This document shows positions 23,696 through 32,964 of a stretch of DNA of 64,000 bases, piece by piece (the first letter of the stretch is position 1; each line of letters opens with the position of its first letter). The stretch covers positions 105,599 to 169,598 of the forward strand of contig NZ_FCOX02000012.1 of NCBI RefSeq assembly GCF_900044055.2. The letters are read 5' to 3'. Source of the stretch: Caballeronia calidae. Its GTDB lineage: Bacteria; Pseudomonadota; Gammaproteobacteria; Burkholderiales; Burkholderiaceae. The translations under genes were made by a program, and so were the position numbers. Under the pieces are notes generated by a model. That model was not told the origin of the DNA and did no database searches. It saw nothing but the letters and a program-made list of their open reading frames with translations.

Positions 23696-26125
23696 ATGAC
23701 CGTTCGCAACCTGGACATCCTGTTTGCGCCGAAGTCGATCGCTGTCGTGGGCGCATCGTCGCGCGCGGGCAGCATCGGCGAGATGGTGTGGACGCGCACC
23801 TTGTGCGCAGGCTTCGAAGGGCGCCTCTGGCCCGTCAATCCGAAGCACAAAACGCTGGGTGGGGAAGCGGTGTATGCGGACATCGACGCTCTGCCCGAAG
23901 CGCCGAACGTGGCCGTGCTCTGCACACGACCGCACACATGGCCAGGTCTCGTCGAACGCCTTGGCCGACGCGGAACGAAAGCAGTGGTGATCGTCGGCGA
24001 GGCGAAGGAGCGTGGCTATGCGTCGAAGTCGCCACACGACACGCTTCAGTCGTCGGCGGCCAACGCGGATGAATGGACCGTTCGAACGCTTGCCGCCGCG
24101 CGACCATTCCTCGTGCGCGTTGTCGGGCCGGCCAGTCTCGGGGTGGTGACGCCGGCAATCGGTGCATGTCTCGGTGCGCCCGCGTGCAACATCAAGTCGG
24201 GCGGGGTCGCGTGGGTATCCGGATCGAATGCGTTGACGAACGGCGTGCTCGGCTGGGCGCGCGCGCGTGGTCTCGGCTTTTCGCGCATCGTCGCGCTCGG
24301 CGATGAAGCCGATGTCGATTCCGGCGACATTCTCGATTTCCTTGCGAGCGACGCGTCGACACGCGCGATCCTGCTGGCCATCGAAAATGTTCGATCGGCC
24401 CGCAAGTTCATGTCGGCCGCACGCGCTGCCGCGCGAAACAAACCGGTGCTCGTGCTTCGCACGGGCCGCGACGATCCGTTCGATCGCCTGTATGGCGCCG
24501 CGTTTCGACGCGCGGGGCTCGTCCGCGTTGATTCGCTCGACGACCTACTCGACGAAATCGAAACGCTCGGCATTGGCCGTGTTGCGGCAAGCGATGTCGC
24601 GACGGTCATCACGAGCGGGCGCGGTGTCGCGGCGCTCGCGCAAGACGCATTCGCCTCCGCCGGCGACGATCTCGCCCAGTGGCCCACCGCTGCGCGCGAT
24701 GCCGTGGCCGCCGCGCTGCCTCGTGCCCGCACGGGCAACCCGCTTCTGCTCGGCGATGACGCCACGCCCGCCGATTTCGGCGCCGCGCTCGAAGCGCTTG
24801 CGGCGCATCGCGAGACTGGCACCGTGTTCGTCGTGCATGCGCCAACGCACAGCGCGCCGGTCTCTGAAGTCGCGCGGACGCTGATCGCCGAGCGGCGTCA
24901 TGCGTATCGCGGATTGCTCGCGTGCTTCTTCGGCTGCGTCGATGCGGCCACGCGCGACGAACTCCACGCGAACGGCATTCCCGTGCACACGACCCCGCAT
25001 CGGCTGGCTCGCGGCTTCGCGCGTCTCGTCGATTTCAGGCAAGGCCGCGAATTGCTGATGCAAACGCCCGACGGTCTCCCCGCTGATATCCCCGACGACA
25101 TCGATGCCGCACAAGGCGAGATTCGCAACGCGCTCGCAAACGGCATCGCCGAATTGAACGGCGAATGCGCGGCGCGCGTGCTCGACCGCTTCGGCATCAC
25201 GGTCAAGCCGGGCCCGCCGGATTCGCCGACGAGCGATGCCATCGAGATTCAGACGCGTCTGCTCAATCATCGCGTGTTCGGGCCGGTGTTCGAGTTCAGG
25301 GCCGAAGGCGGGCTGGGCCTCGCGGATGCGCTTCACGAGTTCGCGCTGCCGCCGCTCAATTCGGTGCTCGCGCGCGATCTCGTCACGCGCTCGCCGCGCG
25401 CACGCGAACTGCCCGCCGAGATGCTGCTCAATGCATTGACCGCGTTGTCGCAGTTGGTTTGCTATATCGAAGAGATCGTCGCGCTGCGGCTCGTGCTGCG
25501 CGTGACGCGCGATTCGGTTGCCGTTCACGAGCCGCAACTCACGTTGGGCGCGCATCGCAAGCCGCTTGCGGTCGTGCCGTATCCGCGCAGTCTCGAAGAG
25601 ACGCTCGACTGGCGCGGGATGCGCGTCACCGTGCGACCGATTCGTCCCGAGGACGAAGATGCGCATGCGGCGTTCGTCGCAGCCAACACTGCCGAGGACT
25701 TGCGCCTGCGCTTCTTCGGCGCCGTGCGCAGCTTCGATCATTCGCAACTCGCGCGCATGACGCAGATCGACTACGACCGCGAGATGGCGCTGATCGTCAC
25801 GCGGGCGAATGGCGAAGGTGCGGGCGAAACGCTCGGCGTCGCGCGCGCGGTCGCGGATCCCGACAACGAGACTGCGGAATTCGCGGTCGCGGCGCGCTCG
25901 GACATGAAGGGGAGGGGATTGGGATCGCTGCTGCTGTCGCGCATCATCGACTATGCGAAGAAGCGCGGCACGCGCTGGATGATCGGCGAAGCATTGCGCG
26001 AGAATTCAGGCATGATCGCGCTGGCGCGCAATATGGGCTTCGAAGTGACGAAGACCGACGACCCGGGCGTCGTCGGATTCAGGATGCGGCTGTGCGATTC
26101 GCCGTCACAGCCGCGCGCGGATTAG
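23696..26125 (+). CDS. Pat-like protein: degenerate ADP-forming acyl-CoA synthetase fused to GNAT acetyltransferase
   Basis: An 809-residue protein. In order: a CoA-binding Rossmann domain (about 1-130, FAPKSIAVVGASSRAGSIG), succinyl-CoA-ligase-like domains (to about 440), a shortened ATP-grasp region (about 450-620), and a C-terminal GNAT domain (about 640-800, with acetyl-CoA loop MKGRGLGSLL). The phosphohistidine segment SHTGALAG is replaced by RDDPFDRLYGAAF, and I find no HKSDVGGV segment in the ATP-grasp part. Ligase activity is probably lost and the protein probably acts as a Pat/PatZ lysine acetyltransferase. CCGGAG precedes the ATG at 23696. It sits beside parA. Confidence 0.85.
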   Translation: MTVRNLDILFAPKSIAVVGASSRAGSIGEMVWTRTLCAGFEGRLWPVNPKHKTLGGEAVYADIDALPEAPNVAVLCTRPHTWPGLVERLGRRGTKAVVIVGEAKERGYASKSPHDTLQSSAANADEWTVRTLAAARPFLVRVVGPASLGVVTPAIGACLGAPACNIKSGGVAWVSGSNALTNGVLGWARARGLGFSRIVALGDEADVDSGDILDFLASDASTRAILLAIENVRSARKFMSAARAAARNKPVLVLRTGRDDPFDRLYGAAFRRAGLVRVDSLDDLLDEIETLGIGRVAASDVATVITSGRGVAALAQDAFASAGDDLAQWPTAARDAVAAALPRARTGNPLLLGDDATPADFGAALEALAAHRETGTVFVVHAPTHSAPVSEVARTLIAERRHAYRGLLACFFGCVDAATRDELHANGIPVHTTPHRLARGFARLVDFRQGRELLMQTPDGLPADIPDDIDAAQGEIRNALANGIAELNGECAARVLDRFGITVKPGPPDSPTSDAIEIQTRLLNHRVFGPVFEFRAEGGLGLADALHEFALPPLNSVLARDLVTRSPRARELPAEMLLNALTALSQLVCYIEEIVALRLVLRVTRDSVAVHEPQLTLGAHRKPLAVVPYPRSLEETLDWRGMRVTVRPIRPEDEDAHAAFVAANTAEDLRLRFFGAVRSFDHSQLARMTQIDYDREMALIVTRANGEGAGETLGVARAVADPDNETAEFAVAARSDMKGRGLGSLLLSRIIDYAKKRGTRWMIGEALRENSGMIALARNMGFEVTKTDDPGVVGFRMRLCDSPSQPRAD

Positions 26126-26667
26126 GCCGCGAGTCTGGCGAGCGCTTCGTCGACTTGGGCGCGCGATAGCGAGAGCTCGCCCAGCAATGCTTCGTCGTAC
26201 GTATTGCCCGTTTCCTTTTCGAGCCGCGCGATCGTCAATGCGCAGCGGGACGTGTCCTTCAGCGTCGCGATGAACGACTTGACCGATTGCCCCGACGTGA
26301 ACGCCTCGAAGAGCGGCACGCGGATGTCGTCGGGCAGCGCGCGCGACGTCCACTGATACGGCTTGCCGTTGTGCGTCAGTTGCGGCGGCAGCGTGCGCTC
26401 CTTCTTTGCGGCCGGAATCAGGCCGAAGGTGCGCGCCGCATCGCCGATCTGCTCGGCCGAAAAAAGCTCGTCCGGCGTGATGTCGAATTGCGCGATGTAC
26501 GTTTCGATCGCCTGCATCGCGGCCGAGCGATCGTCGCGCTTCTTCTGCGCGCGCGCGACGATGTCGCGCAGTTCGTCGGCTTCGTCGGCCGTGATCGTGA
26601 AGTTCGCCTGCTTTTGCTGAAGTTCGGTGAAGCGGAGGAATTCGTTGTCGGAGAGAAGTTTCGCCAT
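26122..26667 (-). CDS. Conserved hypothetical protein
   Basis: A 181-residue soluble protein starting MAKLLSDNEFLRF. The N-terminal half is a helical, charged region (FTELQQKQANFTITADEADELRDIVARAQKKRDDRSAAMQ, partly coiled-coil-like). The C-terminal half has the segment THNGKPYQWTSRALPDDIRVPLFEAF. No family recognised. Its stop codon overlaps the end of the convergent acyl-CoA synthetase/GNAT gene by four bases. The start at 26667 is preferred over 26706 because a GGAG-like site is closer. Confidence 0.65.
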   Translation of the reverse strand: MAKLLSDNEFLRFTELQQKQANFTITADEADELRDIVARAQKKRDDRSAAMQAIETYIAQFDITPDELFSAEQIGDAARTFGLIPAAKKERTLPPQLTHNGKPYQWTSRALPDDIRVPLFEAFTSGQSVKSFIATLKDTSRCALTIARLEKETGNTYDEALLGELSLSRAQVDEALARLAA

Positions 26668-26760
26668 CGGGAATGCGTCGGAATGAACACGGCGGCGCGC
26701 CGGCATGGCGCGCCGTCATTTTGAGAGGGTCGTCATTCTAACGCGCGAAGCATGTGCCGT

Positions 26761-27558
26761 TCAGTCGTGCATCATCGAAAGCGATGCCGTCGCGTCTTTC
26801 AGTAACGCCGTCACGTCTTCGATCGATGGCGCCACATACTCGTCGATACGCCGCATGTAAGGACAGGTGAGCGCGGCGATCGCCTGCCCCGACGGTCCGA
26901 GCAGCGGAAACGTCACATCGGTGACGCCGAATGTCTGCTGACTGTCCTTCTTCGAATAACCGGTGTCGCGAATCTGCCGGTAGTCGGCGTCGAGCACCGC
27001 GCGATCGAGCGCGAGTTCGCCCTTGACCTTCGTATGCTCCGCGAGCATGTGCTCGCGCTGCTCGTCCGTCTGGAAGGCGAGCATCACGCGGCCCGAGCCG
27101 GTATCGATCAGCCCGACGCGCGACCCCAGCCGCACCGAAATGCCCCACGTGCCGGGCCCGTCCACTTGTGCGATGACAAGCAGATTGCCGCGATCGTAGA
27201 CCACGAGATGCACCGACTGCTCGGCGGCATCCGCGAAACGCTGCATGACGGGCAGCGCTTCGGCGATCAGCCGGTTCATCGGCGGATGCCGATGCGCAAG
27301 CGCATACAACTTCAGGCTCAGCGAATAGCGGTCGCCCTCGGGCGAGCGCACCACGTATTGGCGCGCGACGAGCCGCTCCAGCATCCGATACATCTCGCTC
27401 GCGTTGCGCCCGAGCATCTTCGTGATTTCCGCGCGCGTGAGCCCCGATTTCTGCTCGGACAGCAATTCGAGGATGTCGAGCCCCTTGTCGAGCGCGGGCG
27501 CGCGATAGCGGTCGGCGTCGTTGTCTTCCACGTCCATGTGCAGTCTGGGTCGGTTCAT
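26761..27558 (-). CDS. IclR-family transcriptional regulator
   Basis: A 265-residue IclR protein. The N-terminal winged helix (about 20-85) reads ALDKGLDILELLSEQKSGLTRAEITKMLGRNASEMYRMLERL. The effector domain follows, including GSRVGLIDTGSGRVMLAFQ. It is divergent from the sugar ABC/fuconate operon and its likely sugar-responsive regulator. A second ATG at 27537 is an alternative start. Confidence 0.9.
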   Translation of the reverse strand: MNRPRLHMDVEDNDADRYRAPALDKGLDILELLSEQKSGLTRAEITKMLGRNASEMYRMLERLVARQYVVRSPEGDRYSLSLKLYALAHRHPPMNRLIAEALPVMQRFADAAEQSVHLVVYDRGNLLVIAQVDGPGTWGISVRLGSRVGLIDTGSGRVMLAFQTDEQREHMLAEHTKVKGELALDRAVLDADYRQIRDTGYSKKDSQQTFGVTDVTFPLLGPSGQAIAALTCPYMRRIDEYVAPSIEDVTALLKDATASLSMMHD

Positions 27559-27657
27559 GAATTCGCGCCGAGTTTAAGCCTTTTGTCAGCGAACGCCGTT
27601 TCCGTCGATGAAAAACCCGCTAGGGAAATTACCGATCTGTCTCGATGCGCGCCGTTC

Positions 27658-27690
27658 TTGACTTCGAATTGTGCGTATATGAATAATACG
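27658..27690 (+). promoter_or_regulatory. Promoter with overlapping palindrome for the sugar operon
   Basis: TTGACT (27658-27663) and AATAAT (27682-27687), 18-bp spacer, form a good sigma-70 promoter. CGTAT (27674) and ATACG (27686) make an inverted repeat over the -10 element, a plausible IclR operator. Confidence 0.55.
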
Positions 27691-27775
27691 TTCACTGATG
27701 AATCGATGCCACCGACAGTTTCTCGCAGCACCCCACGTTGCAGTCACGAAGAACAGCACATCAGGAGACACGCAG

Positions 27776-28783
27776 ATGAAGTTCACCAGGAAACTCGCGG
27801 TTGCCGTTGCTATCGCGGCGGTCGGTACGATCGGGCTCGCGCATGCCGCCGAGAGCGGCAAGGTCGGTCTCGGACTGCCGATGCTCACATCGCCGTTCTG
27901 GCAGTCGTACAACAACTACTTGCCGAAATACGCGAAGGAAATGGGCATCGACATCCTCGCGCCCGTCAACTCGAACGGCGATCCGGCGCAGCAGATCACC
28001 GACATGAACAATCTGCTGAACCTCGGTGCGAAGGGCATCCTCGTCGGACCGCTGGATTCGGCGGCGATCAGCCGCGCGCTCGATGCGTCGTCGGCGAAGA
28101 GCGTGCCGGTCGTCGCGGTCGATGTCGCGCCGACGCAAGGCAAGGTCGCGATGGTCGTGCGCGCCGACAACCGCGCGTACGGCACGAAGTCGTGCGAGTA
28201 CATCGGCGAGCATGTGAAGTCGGGCAAGGTCGTGCAGATCATGGGCGATCTGGCGTCGGTGAACGGCCGCGACCGCTCGGAGGCGTTCCGCGCGTGCCTG
28301 AAGAAATATCCGTCGCTGAGCCTGCTCGAGATTCCGGCGGCCTGGAAGGGCGACGCCGCCGCGACCGCGCTCGACAGCCTCCTGACCGCGAATCCCGATG
28401 TGAAGGCGATCTACATGCAGGCGGGCGGCGTCTATCTGTCGCCGACGCTGCAGACGCTGCGCCGCAAGCAACTGCTCGTCAAGGCGGGCGATCCGAAGCA
28501 CATCGTGATCGTGAGCAATGACGGCATCCCGCAGGAATTCGATGCGATCCGCCGCGGCGATATCGACGCGACCATCTCGCAGCCCGCCGATCTGTACGCG
28601 AAGTACGGCCTCTTCTATATCAAGGCGGCGCTCGCCGGACAGACTTTCAAGCCCGGCCCGACGGATCACGGCAGCACGATCGTCCAACGTGGGCCCGGCA
28701 TTCTGGAAGATCAGTTGCCCGCGCCGCTCGTGACGAAGTCCAACGTCGACGACAAGTCCCTCTGGGGCAATACGATCAAATGA
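27776..28783 (+). CDS. Sugar ABC transporter substrate-binding protein (RbsB-like)
   Basis: A 335-residue periplasmic binding protein. The signal peptide MKFTRKLAVAVAIAAVGTIG ends near HAA, and a type I sugar-binding fold follows (KVGLGLPMLTSPFWQSYN, SNGDPAQQITDMNNLLNLGAKGILVGPLDS). AGGAGA lies upstream of the chosen ATG. It overlaps the ATPase gene by four bases and forms an importer with the next two genes. Operon context points to L-fucose or a related deoxy-sugar or aldose. Confidence 0.92.
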   Translation: MKFTRKLAVAVAIAAVGTIGLAHAAESGKVGLGLPMLTSPFWQSYNNYLPKYAKEMGIDILAPVNSNGDPAQQITDMNNLLNLGAKGILVGPLDSAAISRALDASSAKSVPVVAVDVAPTQGKVAMVVRADNRAYGTKSCEYIGEHVKSGKVVQIMGDLASVNGRDRSEAFRACLKKYPSLSLLEIPAAWKGDAAATALDSLLTANPDVKAIYMQAGGVYLSPTLQTLRRKQLLVKAGDPKHIVIVSNDGIPQEFDAIRRGDIDATISQPADLYAKYGLFYIKAALAGQTFKPGPTDHGSTIVQRGPGILEDQLPAPLVTKSNVDDKSLWGNTIK

Positions 28784-30297
28784 GCAATCAAATGAGCGCG
28801 CCCGTCGTAGAGGCATTGGGCTTGACGAAGCGCTACGGTTCGACGGCAGCACTCGCCGACGTCACGATGCGCGTGCTGCCCGGCGAATCCCACGCGCTCG
28901 TCGGGCGCAACGGCGCGGGCAAGTCGACGCTCGTCTCGATGATCACCGGCCTGCGCAAACCCGACGCCGGCGAGATCCGCTTCGGCGGCGAACCCGCGCC
29001 GCCGCTCGCGGACCGCGACGCATGGCGCGAGCGCGTCGCGTGCGTTTATCAGCACTCGACGATCATCCGCGAGTTGTCCGTCGCCGAGAATCTGTTCATC
29101 AACCGGCAGCACCGGCGTGGCGGCGTGATCGACTGGCGCGCGATGCGCCGCGATGCCCGCGCGCTGCTCGATCACTGGAAGATCGACGTGCGCGAGGACG
29201 CGCGCGCGGGCGACCTGACCGTCGAGGCGCGGCAGCTCGTGGAGATCGCGCGGGCGCTGTCGTACGGCGCGCGCTTCATCATCCTCGACGAGCCGACTGC
29301 ACAGTTGGACGGCGAGGAGATCAAGCGTCTCTTCAGGCGTATCGAAGAGTTGCAGCGCGAAGGTGTCACTTTCCTGTTCATTTCCCATCACTTGCAGGAA
29401 GTGTACGAAATCTGTCAGGCAGTGACCGTGCTGCGCGATGCGCGTCACATCGTCAGCGCGCCGGTTTCGGCGTTGCCGCGCGACAAGCTGATCGAAGCGA
29501 TGACGGGCGAGCAGGGCGGTCTCAACGTCGCGGATGCGGCAGCGCGTCCACCTTTGGCCGCCGATGCATCGGTCGCGCTTTCGGTGTCGAAACTGCACGG
29601 CGATGACTACGGCGACGTCAGCTTCAGCGTGCGACGCGGCGAAGTCATCGGCCTGACGGGCGCGACGACGAGCGGGCGCACGAGCGTCGCGGAGGCCATC
29701 GCCGGATTGAAGGCGCAACGCAGCGGCACGATCGCGGTCGATGGCCGCGCGCTTCCTCCCGGCGACGTGCCCGCTGCGCTGGCCCACGGTGTCGGCTGCG
29801 TGCCGAAGGACCGGCATCGCGAAGGGCTGGTGCTGTCGCAGTCCGTCGCGGAAAACGCATCGATGACCATCGCGCGAACACTTGGCCGCTTCGGAATCGC
29901 GACGCCCGCGAAGAAAAACGCCTTCGGTCGACGCATGATCGCTGCGCTCGGCATCAAGACACTTGGACCCGAGCACGAAGTGTCAGGCCTGTCGGGCGGC
30001 AATCAGCAGAAAGTCGTGATGGCGCGCGCGCTCGCCACCGATCCGAACGTGCTCGTGCTCATCGATCCGACCGCGGGCGTCGACGTGAAATCGAAAGAGG
30101 CGCTGCTCGGCGTCGTCGAGCGCGTACGCGAGGAAGGCAAGGCCGTGCTCGTCGTCTCCGGCGAGCTCGACGATCTGCGCACCTGCGACCGCGTCCTCGT
30201 GATGTTCCGTGGCGCGATTGCCGCCGAATTCCCTGCCGGATGGCAGGACCATGAACTCATCGCATCCGTCGAAGGAGTGAGTCTCCATGAAGCATGA
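28780..30297 (+). CDS. Sugar ABC transporter ATP-binding protein (RbsA-like)
   Basis: A 505-residue tandem ABC ATPase. The first nucleotide domain has Walker A GRNGAGKST and Walker B FIILDEPTAQLD. The second has an altered Walker A (GATTSGRTS) but an intact signature LSGGNQQKVVMARAL. This asymmetry is normal for the CUT2/RbsA class. The start ATG at 28780 overlaps the upstream stop; a second ATG at 28792 is possible. The end overlaps the permease start. Confidence 0.92.
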   Translation: MSNQMSAPVVEALGLTKRYGSTAALADVTMRVLPGESHALVGRNGAGKSTLVSMITGLRKPDAGEIRFGGEPAPPLADRDAWRERVACVYQHSTIIRELSVAENLFINRQHRRGGVIDWRAMRRDARALLDHWKIDVREDARAGDLTVEARQLVEIARALSYGARFIILDEPTAQLDGEEIKRLFRRIEELQREGVTFLFISHHLQEVYEICQAVTVLRDARHIVSAPVSALPRDKLIEAMTGEQGGLNVADAAARPPLAADASVALSVSKLHGDDYGDVSFSVRRGEVIGLTGATTSGRTSVAEAIAGLKAQRSGTIAVDGRALPPGDVPAALAHGVGCVPKDRHREGLVLSQSVAENASMTIARTLGRFGIATPAKKNAFGRRMIAALGIKTLGPEHEVSGLSGGNQQKVVMARALATDPNVLVLIDPTAGVDVKSKEALLGVVERVREEGKAVLVVSGELDDLRTCDRVLVMFRGAIAAEFPAGWQDHELIASVEGVSLHEA

Positions 30298-31309
30298 CGT
30301 TTCCAGTCCCGCGATCGCCGGCGTGCCGATGCAACGGCAGCGCCCGCGCATCGAGCTCGCGCGCTTTCGCGATCTAGCGCTTGTGCCCGCGCTCGCGCTG
30401 CTGCTCGCGATCGGCGCGTTCGTCAGCCCGAGCTTTCTGACCCAGGCGAACCTGATCAGCATTCTCGGCGCATCGGCGGCGCTCGCGCTCGTCGTGCTCG
30501 CCGAATCGCTGATCGTGCTGACGGGCAAGTTCGATTTGTCGCTCGAATCGACGGTCGGCATCGCGCCCGCAGTCGGCGCGATGCTCGTGATGCCCGCGGC
30601 ATCGTCGGGATTCGGGCTCGAATGGCCGGCTGCGGCGGGGCTCGCGGCAATTCTCGTCGTGGGCGCGGCGGTCGGGTTCGTCAACGGCTTTCTGGTCGTG
30701 CGTCTGCGGCTGAACGCGTTCATCGTCACGCTCGCGATGCTGATCGTGCTGCGCGGGATGCTCGTCGGCGCGACCAAGGGCGGCACGCTCTTCGACATGC
30801 CGCCGTCGTTCTTCACGCTCGCGACCACGCTCGTGCTCGGTCTGCCCGTGTCGGTCTGGCTCGCGGCCGCGGCCTTCGCGATCGCCGCGTTCATGCTGCG
30901 CTATCACCGTCTCGGCCGCGCGCTCTATGCCATCGGCGGCAATCCGGAAGCGGCGCGCGCGGCGGGCATCCGCGTCGAGCGCATCACCTGGGGCGTGTTC
31001 GTTCTGGGCAGCGTGCTCGCGTCGATCGGCGGCTTGATTGTTACAGGCTATGTCGGCGCGATCAACGCGAACCAGGGCAATGGCATGATTTTCACGGTGT
31101 TCGCCGCTGCGGTCATCGGCGGTATCTCGCTCGACGGCGGCAAGGGCACGATGCTCGGCGCACTGTCAGGCGTTTTGCTGTTGGGCGTCGTGCAAAACCT
31201 GCTGACACTTGCGCAAGTTCCGTCGTTCTGGATTCAGGCGATCTACGGCGCGATCATCCTCGGCTCGCTGATGGTGGCGCGGCTCGCGGGTGGCGAAGCA
31301 CAAACTTGA
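30287..31309 (+). CDS. Sugar ABC transporter permease (RbsC-like)
   Basis: A 340-residue inner-membrane permease with about ten hydrophobic segments. The BPD_transp_2 signature region is YAIGGNPEAARAAGIRVERITWGVFVLGS. It overlaps the ATPase gene by 11 bases and completes the CUT2-type importer. Confidence 0.92.
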   Translation: MKHDVSSPAIAGVPMQRQRPRIELARFRDLALVPALALLLAIGAFVSPSFLTQANLISILGASAALALVVLAESLIVLTGKFDLSLESTVGIAPAVGAMLVMPAASSGFGLEWPAAAGLAAILVVGAAVGFVNGFLVVRLRLNAFIVTLAMLIVLRGMLVGATKGGTLFDMPPSFFTLATTLVLGLPVSVWLAAAAFAIAAFMLRYHRLGRALYAIGGNPEAARAAGIRVERITWGVFVLGSVLASIGGLIVTGYVGAINANQGNGMIFTVFAAAVIGGISLDGGKGTMLGALSGVLLLGVVQNLLTLAQVPSFWIQAIYGAIILGSLMVARLAGGEAQT

Positions 31310-31319
31310 GATATCGACG

Positions 31320-31637
31320 ATGCAACCAACAACCGACCCGCGCCTCATCCTGCTGAGTCCGGAAGACAACTGCCTGATCGCCGCGGCGCGCTTGGCCGCA
31401 GGCGAAACGCTGATGATCGAAGGCGAGGCGGTCACGCTCGCGACGACCGTCGATCTCGCGCACAAGCTCGCGCGGCACGCGCTGTCGAAGGATGACAAGG
31501 TGCTGCGCTACGGCGCAATCATCGGCCATGTGAATGTCGATGTCGCGCGCGGCGAGCATCTGCATACGCACAATCTGGAAAGCGACTACATCCCCACCTA
31601 TACGCACGACGCTGGTCACACTTACGTACAGCACTAG
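31320..31637 (+). CDS. UxaA-family dehydratase, small (SAF-domain) subunit
   Basis: A 105-residue protein matching the N-terminal SAF domain of altronate dehydratase, including HLHTHNL and the neighbouring VLRYGAIIGH. In this operon the two parts of the enzyme are separate genes; the large part begins 10 bases downstream. The ATG at 31320 is 11 bases after the permease stop. Proposed step: dehydration of L-fuconate (or a similar aldonate) to 2-keto-3-deoxy-aldonate. Confidence 0.88.
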   Translation: MQPTTDPRLILLSPEDNCLIAAARLAAGETLMIEGEAVTLATTVDLAHKLARHALSKDDKVLRYGAIIGHVNVDVARGEHLHTHNLESDYIPTYTHDAGHTYVQH

Positions 31638-31646
31638 AGCACGCCT

Positions 31647-32915
31647 ATGAACACTCCCGCACTCCAGGGCTATTTGCGCGCCGATGGCCGCAAAGGCATC
31701 CGCAATGTCGTCGCGGTGGCGTATCTCGTCGAATGCGCGCATCACGTCGCGCGCGAGATCGTCGCGCATTTCCGTCCATCGATCGATGCGTTCGATTCCT
31801 TCGATCCGCAGGCCGAACCGCCCGTGCATCTGATCGGCTTTCCGGGCTGCTACCCGAACAGCTACGCGGAAAAGATGCTGGAGCGCATCAGCACGCATCC
31901 GAATGTCGGCGCGGTGCTGTTCGTGTCGCTCGGCTGCGAGAGCATGAACAAGCACTATCTCGCCGATGTCGTGCGCGCGAGCGGCCGCCCCGCCGCCGTG
32001 CTGACGATCCAGGAAACGGGCGGCACGCGCAGCACGATCCAGAACGGTCTCGATTGGGTGCGCGAGGCGCGCGCGACGCTCGCCGCGCAGGAGAAAGTGC
32101 CGATGGCGCTCGATGAACTGGTCGTCGGCACGATCTGCGGCGGCTCGGACGGCACGAGCGGCATCACGGCGAATCCGGCGGTGGGCCGCGCATTCGATGC
32201 GTTCATCGGCGCGGGCGCGTCGTGCATCTTCGAGGAAACGGGCGAACTGGTCGGCTGCGAGTTCCACATGAAGCGGCGCGCGGCGCGGCCCGAACTCGGC
32301 GATGCGATCGTCGACTGCGTGCAGAAGGCCGCACGCTACTACACGGCGATGGGCCACGGCTCGTTTTCCGTCGGCAACGCGGACGGCGGCCTCACGACGC
32401 AGGAGGAAAAATCGCTCGGCGCCTACGCGAAAAGCGGCGCGTCGCCGATCGTCGGCATCATCAAGCCGGGCGACGTGCCGCCGACCGGCGGCCTCTATCT
32501 GCTCGATGTCGTGCCCGATGGCGAGCCGCGCTTCGGCTTTCCCAATATCAGCGACAACGCGGAGATCGGCGAGCTGATCGCGTGCGGCTGCCACGTAATT
32601 CTCTTCACGACGGGACGCGGCTCGGTGGTCGGCTCGGCGATATCGCCGGTGATCAAGGTGTGCGCGAATCCGTCGACGTATCGCAACCTGTCCGGCGACA
32701 TGGATGTCGACGCGGGCCGCATCCTCGAAGGCCGCGCGACGCTCGACGAAGTGGGCCGCGAAATCGTCGATGTGACCATCGCGGTGGCGTCGGGCGCGGC
32801 GTCGAAGTCGGAAGGGCTCGGGCATCAGGAATTCATTCTGACTTACAAGACCTTCGAACCCGTCGGCCCCGCGTGTTTGCCCGGCGGCGCGGTACGCGTT
32901 ACTGTGGCGGCTTGA
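31647..32915 (+). CDS. UxaA-family dehydratase, large subunit (probable L-fuconate dehydratase)
   Basis: A 422-residue protein of the altronate/galactarate dehydratase C-terminal family. Conserved cysteine-containing segments are seen at GFPGCYPN, SLGCESMNKH, GTICGGSDGTSGITANPAVG and CGCHVILFTTGRGS. These enzymes use iron. With the small subunit it would dehydrate the aldonate made by the next two enzymes. The substrate is inferred from the operon and not from residues. Confidence 0.88.
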   Translation: MNTPALQGYLRADGRKGIRNVVAVAYLVECAHHVAREIVAHFRPSIDAFDSFDPQAEPPVHLIGFPGCYPNSYAEKMLERISTHPNVGAVLFVSLGCESMNKHYLADVVRASGRPAAVLTIQETGGTRSTIQNGLDWVREARATLAAQEKVPMALDELVVGTICGGSDGTSGITANPAVGRAFDAFIGAGASCIFEETGELVGCEFHMKRRAARPELGDAIVDCVQKAARYYTAMGHGSFSVGNADGGLTTQEEKSLGAYAKSGASPIVGIIKPGDVPPTGGLYLLDVVPDGEPRFGFPNISDNAEIGELIACGCHVILFTTGRGSVVGSAISPVIKVCANPSTYRNLSGDMDVDAGRILEGRATLDEVGREIVDVTIAVASGAASKSEGLGHQEFILTYKTFEPVGPACLPGGAVRVTVAA

Positions 32916-32964
32916 GTTTGCCAATCCGTCGCGGAAATCGAAACAAACTGACCGGGGTTTGCAC

